DNA from: an uncultured Akkermansia sp.
GTDB taxonomy: Bacteria; Verrucomicrobiota; Verrucomicrobiia; Verrucomicrobiales; Akkermansiaceae
Direction of reading: 5' to 3'
Assembly (NCBI GenBank): GCA_947626545.1
Contig: CANQSS010000025.1
Location: 1-34,668 of the forward strand
DNA: 34,668 bases
Positions 1 through 5,318 of this stretch are shown piece by piece. Numbering within the stretch: the first letter of the stretch is position 1; each line of letters begins with the position of its first letter. The translations under genes and the position numbers were made by a program. Under the pieces are notes generated by a model, which was not told the DNA's origin, ran no database searches, and saw only the letters and a list, made by a program, of their open reading frames with translations.

Positions 1-84
1 TCGTAAATAACCAAAGGATTATGCTGTATGATGTGCCATTAATACCATTGGGGGCGCTTTTTCTTGGGACGGATGTGGCATTAT
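1..84 (+). repeat. Left arm of an ~84-bp inverted repeat pair
   Basis: This stretch matches the reverse complement of 867-950. The outermost 14 nt (TCGTAAATAACCAA) are identical, followed by matching blocks around TTATG, TTGGGGG and TTCTTGGGACGGATGTGGC. By eye the two arms are roughly three-quarters identical with small gaps. The element ends 24 nt before the promoter of the TRL-like gene. The outer end looks like the inner edge of a TTTACGA-type heptamer array that the window boundary cuts. Confidence 0.7.
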
Positions 85-107
85 AGGGGTAGGGAAACAG
101 TTTTTGG

Positions 108-137
108 TTGACAACACCAGATATGATGTAATATAGT
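108..137 (+). promoter_or_regulatory. Sigma70-like promoter of the TRL-like gene
   Basis: The perfect -35 hexamer TTGACA (108-113), an 18-nt spacer and TATAGT (132-137, 5/6 match) form a strong promoter. The expected transcript start is near 144, giving a leader of about 75 nt before the ATG at 219. The leader contains a purine-rich GGAAGGAAAG followed by a five-codon mini-ORF (182-199). Confidence 0.6.
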
Positions 138-218
138 GACCTCGCTGCGTGAGCGATCGCCGCTGAGAGTGGAAGGAAAGCATGCGCGGCACAAAGTAAC
201 CAAATGATCATTAGAACA

Positions 219-536
219 ATGAAAAAGACCATAGCACTTGTTGCTCTTACCGCCGTTGGATTTATCTTCACCAGCTGCGCCGGTGCATTCAGCACTCGCC
301 CGGTTGGCGCTGTGTATGCCGACGTCGCCGATCCCGTGGCCGTTTCCGGCAATGCCGGCAGCCGCGTGGGTGAAGCCACCTCCACCTCTTACCTGGGAGT
401 TGTTGCTCTTGGTGACAGTTCCGTTGACGCCGCAAAGCGCGCGGGTGGCATCAGCACGGTATCCAGCGTGGACGTGAAGCGCAAGAACATCTTGGGCATC
501 ATCACCTCCTACACCACCGTGGTACACGGCAACTAA
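219..536 (+). CDS. TRL-like family lipoprotein
   Basis: A 105-aa exported protein of the TRL-like family, small proteins of unknown biochemical role found in the envelope of many bacteria. The N-terminus has two lysines, a hydrophobic core and the lipobox-like FTSC, with Cys20 as the probable lipid-modified residue. The mature part carries the family signature in order: a PVGxVYADVxDPVAV stretch (about 27-43), a GEATSTSYLG segment, a GDSSVDAAKRAGG segment and a C-terminal VSSVDVKRKNILGI. I chose the ATG at 219 rather than the in-frame ATG at 204 because it gives a normal lysine-led signal peptide; neither has an obvious ribosome binding site. A strong promoter lies at 108-137 and a strong hairpin terminator follows at 562-596, so it is probably monocistronic. 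Confidence 0.85.
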   Translation: MKKTIALVALTAVGFIFTSCAGAFSTRPVGAVYADVADPVAVSGNAGSRVGEATSTSYLGVVALGDSSVDAAKRAGGISTVSSVDVKRKNILGIITSYTTVVHGN

Positions 537-561
537 TAGAGGCCAATTACGGTTATTGTAG

Positions 562-596
562 CGGCGTGCCGGTCACAGGTCGGCGCGCCGTTTTTT
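562..596 (+). terminator. Rho-independent terminator after the TRL-like gene
   Basis: A 10-bp stem (562-571 with 581-590, one G-T wobble) around a 9-nt loop is followed by six T residues (591-596). It lies 25 nt after the TRL-like stop codon. The convergent small ORF on the minus strand stops at 617, so the same hairpin may also stop transcription from that side. Confidence 0.85.
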
Positions 597-616
597 GCGC
601 CCAGCGGGGGAGAAAA

Positions 617-805
617 TCACAGGAAACTGACAAGATCGAGGAGGCGCAGCATCCACAGAGACATAGAAAGCAGGGCGAGAGAGCACCAGAAAATCACCCA
701 AAAGGAGCTTACAACGCGATGTTGCATATTGCGTCCAACGTATTTCACCTTCTTGGTTTGAACATTCGTGAGAACGTCCTCGCTTTTGCCCATTTCCTCG
801 CGCAT
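617..805 (-). CDS. Possible small membrane protein (62 aa)
   Basis: I do not recognise this protein. It has a hydrophilic, charged N-terminal half (about residues 1-29) and a very hydrophobic C-terminal half (about 31-61) rich in Trp, Leu, Ser and Met, as expected for a single-pass inner-membrane protein. Support comes from position: a plausible extended -10 promoter (TGC-TAGACT, spacer 17, TTGCCG) ends 12 nt before the ATG, similar to the close promoter-to-ATG spacing of the neighbouring minus-strand genes. It is convergent with the TRL-like gene and shares the hairpin at 562-590. The second Met at codon 5 is an alternative start. Larger overlapping ORFs on both strands show no protein-like features. 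It could be spurious because it is short. Confidence 0.4.
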   Translation of the reverse strand: MREEMGKSEDVLTNVQTKKVKYVGRNMQHRVVSSFWVIFWCSLALLSMSLWMLRLLDLVSFL

Positions 806-817
806 AACTCTGCAGAA

Positions 818-846
818 AGTCTAGCACACCTCGTTCCAAGCGGCAA
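818..846 (-). promoter_or_regulatory. Putative promoter of the small membrane ORF
   Basis: On the minus strand TTGCCG (846-841) is followed by a 17-nt spacer and TAGACT (823-818), preceded by the extended -10 dinucleotide TG. Each hexamer matches 4 of 6 consensus bases. The distance to the ATG at 805 is 12 nt, so any leader would be only a few bases. Confidence 0.4.
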
Positions 847-866
847 TAGAAAAAAAGACGATGCAA

Positions 867-950
867 ACGCCACATCCGTTCCAAGAAAAAAACACCCCCA
901 ATTGGTAGTTAACGTTGCGTCATGAAACATAAGCCGTTGGTTATTTACGA
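867..950 (-). repeat. Right arm of the ~84-bp inverted repeat pair
   Basis: This is the reverse-complement partner of 1-84. It contains the minus-strand version TTGGAACGGATGTGG of the TTGGGAC element (884-870), located 23 nt upstream of the -35 of the small membrane ORF. The outer end merges into the TTTACGA heptamer array. Confidence 0.7.
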
Positions 951-974
951 TTTACGATTTACGATTTACGATTT
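944..974 (+). repeat. TTTACGA heptamer tandem repeat
   Basis: Four perfect tandem copies of TTTACGA (944-971) are followed by a partial TTT. Shorter versions of the same heptamer occur at 4414-4427 and, reversed, at 22915-22928, each next to a GC palindrome. The copies are direct and without spacers, so this is a minisatellite-like repeat rather than CRISPR. Confidence 0.9.
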
Positions 975-980
975 GAATGC

Positions 981-1083
981 TAGCGCGCTACGCGCGAGAT
1001 TGCAAAGCCGCAGGCGGCAAAATGCGCCTATGTACGATGTGCGATTTAAGAAATTTCCGCGCTTGCGCGCTAAATTGGCGAAG
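981..1083 (+). repeat. Cluster of short GC-rich palindromes (REP-like)
   Basis: Three potential hairpins follow the heptamer array: GCGCG-CTA-CGCGC near 983-995, GCCGC-AG-GCGGC near 1007-1018, and CGCGC-TT-GCGCG near 1058-1069 embedded in AT-rich arms. The last one (1043-1083) recurs almost identically, reversed, at 22878-22918, and in shortened form at 4440-4452. No gene is visible between 950 and 1238. Confidence 0.75.
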
Positions 1084-1161
1084 TATGCCATCTTGCTGGC
1101 TTACTTCCTTCATCCATAGGGAGCGCGCGGGAGAAGAGTTAAATGGGCTAGGGGAATTTTA

Positions 1162-1176
1162 TTGGGACAAATGTAG
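1162..1176 (+). promoter_or_regulatory. TTGGGAC element upstream of the PEGA gene
   Basis: The sequence TTGGGACAAATGTAG, preceded by a T-rich run, matches elements at 64-78, 884-870 (minus), 4462-4476 and 33442-33456. Here it precedes the PEGA gene promoter by 21-27 bp depending on the -35 chosen. Confidence 0.5.
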
Positions 1177-1197
1177 GAGCGGATCGGCGTACGCAAA

Positions 1198-1232
1198 TTT
1201 TCATTGTCAATGCGGACATGATAGGATAAATT
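1198..1232 (+). promoter_or_regulatory. Putative promoter of the PEGA gene
   Basis: Two overlapping readings are possible. One is TTTTCA (1198-1203), an 18-nt spacer and the extended -10 TGA-TAGGAT (1222-1227). The other is TTGTCA (1204-1209), a 17-nt spacer and TAAATT (1227-1232). In both, the -10 lies 6-11 nt before the ATG, implying little or no leader. Confidence 0.4.
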
Positions 1233-1238
1233 GGTGGT

Positions 1239-1670
1239 ATGACGCGATGGATGACAGCATGTGCGCTGGGACTGAGCCTGATATCCTGCGTGGGGACAAA
1301 AAAGATCACCATACGAACGGAGCCGAAGGGGGCAGAGGTGAGTATCAATGGGGTGCCGCAGGAGGGAAAGACGCCGATGGAGGTGGAAGTGAGTCAGAAA
1401 AAGGATTTGGGCATCGTTGTGAGCAAACCGGGGTATGAAAGCACGGCCTACACCGTACCGACGCAGACGAATTGGTGGCTTTCCCTGTTGTGGACAAAGA
1501 GTGATCCACGCGCGAGGTTTATCGAAGAGGATGAGGTGACAATACCCATGCAACGCGTACCGACGCTGAGCAACTTTCGAGCCAGCAGCATGCCGCCCTA
1601 CACCGGCGGTCGAGTGGCGTCTCCTGAGCCTCCGCCCTTGCGTCCCGTGCCCAAGGATTTGGCGCCGTGA
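1239..1670 (+). CDS. PEGA-domain lipoprotein
   Basis: A 143-aa predicted lipoprotein. The signal peptide ends in a good lipobox LISC, making Cys17 the lipid-modified residue. Residues about 22-75 form a PEGA domain: beta-strand, then PKGAEVSINGVPQEGKTP with the characteristic proline, glycine-alanine and TP, then a strand ending near KPGYES. PEGA domains are small beta-sandwich modules common in envelope proteins, and their ligand is usually unknown. The segment TNWWLSLLW (about 76-84) is strongly hydrophobic and could lie against the membrane, as seen in other PEGA lipoproteins. The tail is proline-rich and probably disordered. The gene ends 15 nt before the convergent NAD(P)H-hydrate repair gene, with no clear terminator between them. 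Confidence 0.8.
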   Translation: MTRWMTACALGLSLISCVGTKKITIRTEPKGAEVSINGVPQEGKTPMEVEVSQKKDLGIVVSKPGYESTAYTVPTQTNWWLSLLWTKSDPRARFIEEDEVTIPMQRVPTLSNFRASSMPPYTGGRVASPEPPPLRPVPKDLAP

Positions 1671-1685
1671 GCATGTCCGGTCAGG

Positions 1686-3161
1686 TTAGCACACCGCGGC
1701 GGTGAGGCAGGGGAGCAAGTCGGTGGCGCACACACACAGGGGATGCCCCAATCTAGCTCGGGCAATACCCGCAGCGCGTCCGCAGATAAAAGCGCCTAAT
1801 GCAGCGGCGTGAAAAGGACTGAGCCCTTGCGCGGCGAAGCCTGCCACGACACCGGCCAGCACATCGCCTTGCCCGCCGTTAGCCATGAATGGGCCGCCGG
1901 TGGAGTTGTAGAGGATAGAGGAACCATCGGTGATCAGCGAACGTGCGCCCTTGAGCAGAAGCGTGCAGGGGTGGCGCAGAAGAAATTGAGCCGCCGTTTC
2001 GGCGCGGGAGAGCTTAGCCGCTTGCGGAAAGAGAGCCCTCATTTCTCCGGGATGTGGGGTCAGAATGGGCTGACTCGGCCACGGCAAATGACCTGCAGCG
2101 AGCAGATGTAGTGCGTCGGCATCCATGACCACCGGGCATTCAGCACGCGCGAGCAAAGTGTGGAGAGCTGCTTGGTTTTGAGCAGATGGCGTGCCCAGCC
2201 CCGGACCGATGAGGAGAGCCTGCGCGCCTTCGGAGGGCACATCAGCAAAACTGCTTACACGGCGCACCATGATCTCCGGCGTTACTCGCACGGCAAGCAA
2301 GTCGTAGTACTCCGGCAGACAGAAAAGCTCCACCAGCCCGGCCCCCGAACGCAAAGCGGATTCGGCACACATTTGCGCCGCACCAAGAAACCCGACAGAG
2401 CCGGCAATGATGCGTACGCGTCCCGCCTGATTTTTGTAGCAGTTGAAGTTGCGTCGCGGGAGCAGGGAAAGCAGACCGCTATCTGCCACTTGTGCAGAGG
2501 AACGGGGCAGATGCACGCAGGGCAGGGGAACACCGATCAGACGCCCCACATAATTTTCGGCTCCATCCGCGAGCATGCCTTCCTTCACACAGCCGATCGC
2601 CAAGGTCGCATCAGCGCGCACAGTGTCGGCATCTGCAGCGCCGGTGTCCGCATCCAACCCCGTGGGGATATCCACGGCAAGCAGCGAGCTGCGCGGATCG
2701 GCGCAGCGCAGAGCATTCATCTCGCGCGTGAGATGGGCATACTCCGGGCGCAGGCTGCCGCGTGCGCCGCTGCCCAGCAAGCCATCGATGATGAGCGTGC
2801 CTTCCGGCGTGGGAGAAAGGGGGAGAGTGGCGGTTTGTACATCTGCCGCAGCTTTGGAGAGTTCCAGCTGCCTGCGCGTTTCCGGCGCCATTTGCTCGGG
2901 CGGGGACGCGCAACGCAGGATGATACGGGAATAGCCGAGCGAGCGGGCAATGCCAAGAGCATCCCCGGCGTTTTTTCCTTTGCCCGCGTACACGACGACG
3001 CGCGGCAGGGTGCGACGCACTTCCGCATATTCCGCATCGCGCTGCAACTCAGCTACGGCAGAGCAGATGGCCGCATCCATCAACTCATCCGACGAGATGA
3101 CTTCGGCGGCCAAGGCCTCTTGCTCGGCGTGACGCATTTGCTGGCAGGAGAGCACAAACAT
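1686..3161 (-). CDS. nnr: Bifunctional NAD(P)H-hydrate epimerase / ADP-dependent NAD(P)H-hydrate dehydratase
   Basis: A 491-aa cytosolic metabolite-repair enzyme of the Nnr family. The N-terminal YjeF_N epimerase half (about 1-225) interconverts R and S forms of hydrated NAD(P)H. It has the nucleotide loop GKGKNAGD (60-67), a variant of the usual GxGNNGGD, and the signature AVDIPTGLDADTG (162-174). The C-terminal dehydratase half (about 235-491, ribokinase-like) removes water from S-NAD(P)HX using ADP. It has the glycine-rich RVRIIAGS start (248-255), PHPGEM (369-374) and NGGQGDVLAG (428-437), with Asp433 the expected catalytic residue. Length fits the fused form. It starts 7 nt after the AI-2E permease stop and is very likely co-transcribed with it. 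The altered epimerase loop may tune activity but does not suggest loss. Confidence 0.93.
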   Translation of the reverse strand: MFVLSCQQMRHAEQEALAAEVISSDELMDAAICSAVAELQRDAEYAEVRRTLPRVVVYAGKGKNAGDALGIARSLGYSRIILRCASPPEQMAPETRRQLELSKAAADVQTATLPLSPTPEGTLIIDGLLGSGARGSLRPEYAHLTREMNALRCADPRSSLLAVDIPTGLDADTGAADADTVRADATLAIGCVKEGMLADGAENYVGRLIGVPLPCVHLPRSSAQVADSGLLSLLPRRNFNCYKNQAGRVRIIAGSVGFLGAAQMCAESALRSGAGLVELFCLPEYYDLLAVRVTPEIMVRRVSSFADVPSEGAQALLIGPGLGTPSAQNQAALHTLLARAECPVVMDADALHLLAAGHLPWPSQPILTPHPGEMRALFPQAAKLSRAETAAQFLLRHPCTLLLKGARSLITDGSSILYNSTGGPFMANGGQGDVLAGVVAGFAAQGLSPFHAAALGAFICGRAAGIARARLGHPLCVCATDLLPCLTAAVC

Positions 3162-3168
3162 GGCGAGA

Positions 3169-4356
3169 CTATTCGGAGGGAAGCCCTTTGCGATGCAGAG
3201 TAGGCCACACGTAGCGCATAAAGAGCACCTTCAGAGAGGCAGTGAGCGGCACCGCCAGCAGAGCCCCCACGATACCACCGAGAATACTGCCCCAAAACAA
3301 AACGGAAAACATGATCGTGAGGTCATGCATGTGCAGGCGTTTGCCAAGGATTTTTGGCTGAAAAATCCAGCCGTCCAGCTGGCTCACGCTCAGGAAAATG
3401 ATTAGCACTGTCGCTACATGGCCCACATCGTGCCAGGTAACCCATGCGAGCAGAAGCGCAGGGATGCTCGTTGTAATCATGCCGATATAGGGGATAATGC
3501 CCAGCAAGGCGGCAGCCGCGCCGATTGTCACCGCATAGGGCAGGCCCATAATCTTGAGAGCACAGCCCAGCAAGAGACCATCGATGAGGCTCACCATCAT
3601 CTGTCCTCGTACAAAAGACACAATGTAATCGTTAATTTGGCTGAGCGTCCCCACCACCTCATCCCGGAAGCGCGACCCTCGAATTGGCAAGACAATGTCC
3701 CAATTTTGACGGATGGTTTCACTTTGAAGCAGAAAGTAAAAGAGGAACACCGGGATGAGCACCAACCCCACCAGCAGCCCCACCGAACCGTACAGCGCGC
3801 GCGTGCCCGCCGTGAGCCATCTGACAGCGATGTCCGTGAGGTCCTTGGAATGATAATTCAGCGTGTGCCTCAGCTTGTCCCCATAGCTCGGCGTCCCCTT
3901 GTCAAGGTGCTTGGGCAGACGATCATAGAATATGTCGACGACAAATCGAGCATGCGGGTTTTCATTCAAGAAATCCTCCCCGGAGGTCATGGCCTCTTTC
4001 AATATCTCATCGCTCTTGTCAATAAGCAGTTTGGTCTGACTGACCAGCGGAGGCACAATGACAGCGCCACCCCCGCCAACCAACAAGGAGGCTCCGCACA
4101 TTACCAGCAGCACAGCAACTACCCGCCGCCGCCGTAGATGATGCTCCACCCAGTCCACGCACGGGTTGAGTAAATACGCCAGAACACCGGCAATAATCAC
4201 GGGCAGCAGCACGGACTCGAGAGCCACAAAAGCCATCACCAAACCATATAATGCCGCAACGATCAACACCGCCAGAAAAGCGACACACGCCCATGCAAGT
4301 GCGCTCCAACAGGCGGCTCGCTGAAAAGGTGTGGGGTAGGTTTTCTTTTGTTCCAT
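3169..4356 (-). CDS. AI-2E family transporter (PerM/YdiK-like permease)
   Basis: A 395-aa polytopic inner-membrane protein of the AI-2E transporter family (PF01594 type). Two N-terminal hydrophobic segments (about 18-46 and 48-64), a third near 79-104, a soluble region (about 105-180), then five or so C-terminal membrane segments fit the family. Diagnostic stretches are VRGQMMVSLIDGLLLG (249-264), GLPYAVTIGAAAALLGIIPY (271-290) and the closing ILGKRLHMHDLTIMFSVLF (336-354). Family members have been linked to autoinducer-2 export or to Na+/H+ exchange, and the substrate here cannot be assigned. It is the first gene of a two-gene operon with the NAD(P)H-hydrate repair enzyme. A near-consensus promoter ends 9 nt before the ATG, so the mRNA is probably leaderless. 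Confidence 0.92.
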   Translation of the reverse strand: MEQKKTYPTPFQRAACWSALAWACVAFLAVLIVAALYGLVMAFVALESVLLPVIIAGVLAYLLNPCVDWVEHHLRRRRVVAVLLVMCGASLLVGGGGAVIVPPLVSQTKLLIDKSDEILKEAMTSGEDFLNENPHARFVVDIFYDRLPKHLDKGTPSYGDKLRHTLNYHSKDLTDIAVRWLTAGTRALYGSVGLLVGLVLIPVFLFYFLLQSETIRQNWDIVLPIRGSRFRDEVVGTLSQINDYIVSFVRGQMMVSLIDGLLLGCALKIMGLPYAVTIGAAAALLGIIPYIGMITTSIPALLLAWVTWHDVGHVATVLIIFLSVSQLDGWIFQPKILGKRLHMHDLTIMFSVLFWGSILGGIVGALLAVPLTASLKVLFMRYVWPTLHRKGLPSE

Positions 4357-4365
4357 ACTCGGTGA

Positions 4366-4394
4366 ATTTTATGCAGAACATGCTGTCATGTCAA
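4366..4394 (-). promoter_or_regulatory. Near-consensus promoter of the AI-2E/nnr operon
   Basis: On the minus strand TTGACA (4394-4389, perfect) is followed by 17 nt and TAAAAT (4371-4366, 5/6 match). Only 9 nt separate the -10 box from the ATG at 4356, placing the expected transcript start at or next to the start codon. Confidence 0.75.
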
Positions 4395-4410
4395 TCCAAT
4401 AAAGCAATTA

Positions 4411-4476
4411 TTATTTATGATTTACGATCTAGGGAACTCACGCGCTTACGCGCAAATTTTGCTGGGACAAATGCGG
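4411..4476 (+). repeat. Composite intergenic repeat (heptamer, GC palindrome, TTGGGAC-like box)
   Basis: Two heptamer units (TTTATGA and TTTACGA, 4414-4427) are followed by CGCGCTTACGCGC (4441-4453) and then CTGGGACAAATGCGG (4462-4476), a degraded copy of the TTGGGAC element. All three intergenic repeat types of this window are joined here. No gene start follows on the plus strand. Confidence 0.65.
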
Positions 4477-4501
4477 AGAGTGAGAGAAACCGGGAGGCCG
4501 T

Positions 4502-4759
4502 TTAAGCGTAATCGTGCGGCGGTACAAAACAGCAATGAAACACGACCTCGCCGTTCAGATAGAGATGCACCACAATGCGCCCGGGTTCGTGCAGCACCGT
4601 ATACGCATCGTGATCTTCCGGAGGACGCGGTGTGAAACGCTCCGCCTTGCCCGGCGCAAGTACCGCTGCCCGTAGCACGCAGATTAACCGACGATTACTC
4701 ATCACGAGCATCTCATCGAAGTTCGGCGTTGGCAGGGTAAGTGACGGAATGCGGGGCAT
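4502..4759 (-). CDS. Small protein of unknown function (85 aa)
   Basis: I do not recognise a family. The protein is soluble-looking, without a signal peptide, and has a proline-rich N-terminus, a central RRLICVLRAAVLAPG strand-like segment and a C-terminal GRIVVHLYLNGEVVFHC beta-hairpin-like segment ending in PPHDYA. I chose the ATG at 4759. An in-frame ATG at 4780 would give 92 aa, but it lies within the promoter (the -10 TATAGT covers codons 3-4 of that longer form). With the 4759 start, the -10 box is 9 nt before the ATG, as in the AI-2E gene. It stands alone between repeats and the giant autotransporter region. Confidence 0.6.
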   Translation of the reverse strand: MPRIPSLTLPTPNFDEMLVMSNRRLICVLRAAVLAPGKAERFTPRPPEDHDAYTVLHEPGRIVVHLYLNGEVVFHCCFVPPHDYA

Positions 4760-4768
4760 CTGCGCCGC

Positions 4769-4796
4769 ACTATACACCAATTTCCCCCTTTGTCAA
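4769..4796 (-). promoter_or_regulatory. Near-consensus promoter of the 85-aa gene
   Basis: On the minus strand TTGACA (4796-4791, perfect), a 16-nt spacer and TATAGT (4774-4769, 5/6) make a strong promoter. It decides the start codon of the gene at 4759 and implies a leaderless or nearly leaderless transcript. Confidence 0.7.
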
Positions 4797-4910
4797 GTTT
4801 TTGGTTCTACGAAGTAGCGGGGACAGAAGGAGGCTTCGTTTCCATCACCCGTTTGTGATCTGCGGTGGACATTTGCCGTGTTATTTTGCGTAATTCTTTA
4901 ATTTTAAGTT

Positions 4911-4947
4911 GTTCGTAGTTGTATATCTCTTTTCAAAAGAGATATAC
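4911..4947. promoter_or_regulatory. Perfect 27-bp palindrome, candidate operator 1
   Basis: The palindrome (4921-4947) has 13-bp arms around one central C, with the core ATCTCTTTTcAAAAGAGAT at 4925-4943. It is preceded by GTTCGTAGT (4911-4919), a 9-mer that recurs upstream of the second giant gene at 23202-23210. No T-tract follows, so it does not look like a terminator. The odd-length, dyad-symmetric form suits a dimeric DNA-binding protein. Confidence 0.6.
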
Positions 4948-5080
4948 AGCGTGATTCGTATTCATATCATTTATGATGAGGAAGATACAGCATTTTGTAA
5001 GTTGAGAAAAATGAAGTTTACGACTTTGTTATTGAGCGGCAAAAGTTCACGCCTAGAGGCATTTCAACATGGTTTTCAGT

Positions 5081-5103
5081 TCATCTCTTTTGAAAAGAGA
5101 TGA
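5081..5103. promoter_or_regulatory. Perfect 23-bp palindrome, candidate operator 2
   Basis: Arms of 11 bp surround one central G. The core ATCTCTTTTgAAAAGAGAT (5083-5101) is identical to candidate operator 1 except for the centre base. Centres of sites 1 and 2 are 158 bp apart, and site 2 is 140 bp from the degenerate site in the promoter. Confidence 0.6.
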
Positions 5104-5206
5104 GCATTTTGAGATTGCGTCAGTTCTTATGTGTGAGCGCCGTATAGCTGATAAGGCGATCTGCGCTTCCGGAGCAACAGGGGCGAGAAATTACTGTTTG
5201 GTTAAA

Positions 5207-5246
5207 TAAAAAAATGCTGTACGTCTTCTTTGAAAAGTGATATTCT
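5207..5246 (+). promoter_or_regulatory. Promoter and overlapping operator of the GH16 autotransporter gene
   Basis: The 16-nt box TAAAAAAATGCTGTAC (5207-5222) is identical to one upstream of the second giant gene (23502-23517). A possible -35 TGTACG (5219-5224), a 16-nt spacer and an extended -10 TGA-TATTCT (5238-5246) follow. A degenerate copy of the 19-bp palindrome (5223-5241, 14 of 18 positions matching) fills the spacer and would overlap bound polymerase. The assignment of -35 and -10 is tentative; the shared box is certain. Confidence 0.5.
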
Positions 5247-5256
5247 ACAGGAAGCT

Positions 5257-5289
5257 CTCCCACAGCAAAAAAGGGTCTGTCGGTGGGAG
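5257..5289 (+). promoter_or_regulatory. Hairpin in the leader of the GH16 autotransporter mRNA
   Basis: CTCCCAC (5257-5263) pairs perfectly with GTGGGAG (5283-5289). The 3' arm contains the only SD-like run (GGGAGG, 5285-5290), which lies 28 nt before the ATG and so is too far to act as a normal ribosome binding site. Its role is uncertain. Confidence 0.3.
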
Positions 5290-5318
5290 GCTTCTCACGT
5301 ACTCACCTCATTACAACG

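Noticed and set aside
566..925. Plus-strand ORF of 119 aa
   Set aside because: It begins inside the terminator hairpin, runs into the repeat element and has a composition unlike a folded protein; the opposite-strand 62-aa ORF is better supported.
944..974. Heptamer repeat as a CRISPR array
   Set aside because: The repeats are 7 nt, directly adjacent without spacers, and no cas genes are present.
2160..3203. Plus-strand ORF of 347 aa, and another of 239 aa at 3418-4137
   Set aside because: They lie antisense to the clear NAD(P)H-hydrate repair and AI-2E permease genes and show no protein-like features.
4921..4947. Palindromes at 4921-4947 and 5081-5103 as terminators
   Set aside because: No gene ends just upstream of either on the plus strand, no T-tract follows, and the stems are AT-rich; an operator role fits their recurrence better.
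4909..5103. Plus-strand ORF of 64 aa between the palindromes
   Set aside because: It spans both palindromes, begins with an unsupported start and has no family likeness; probably chance in the control region.
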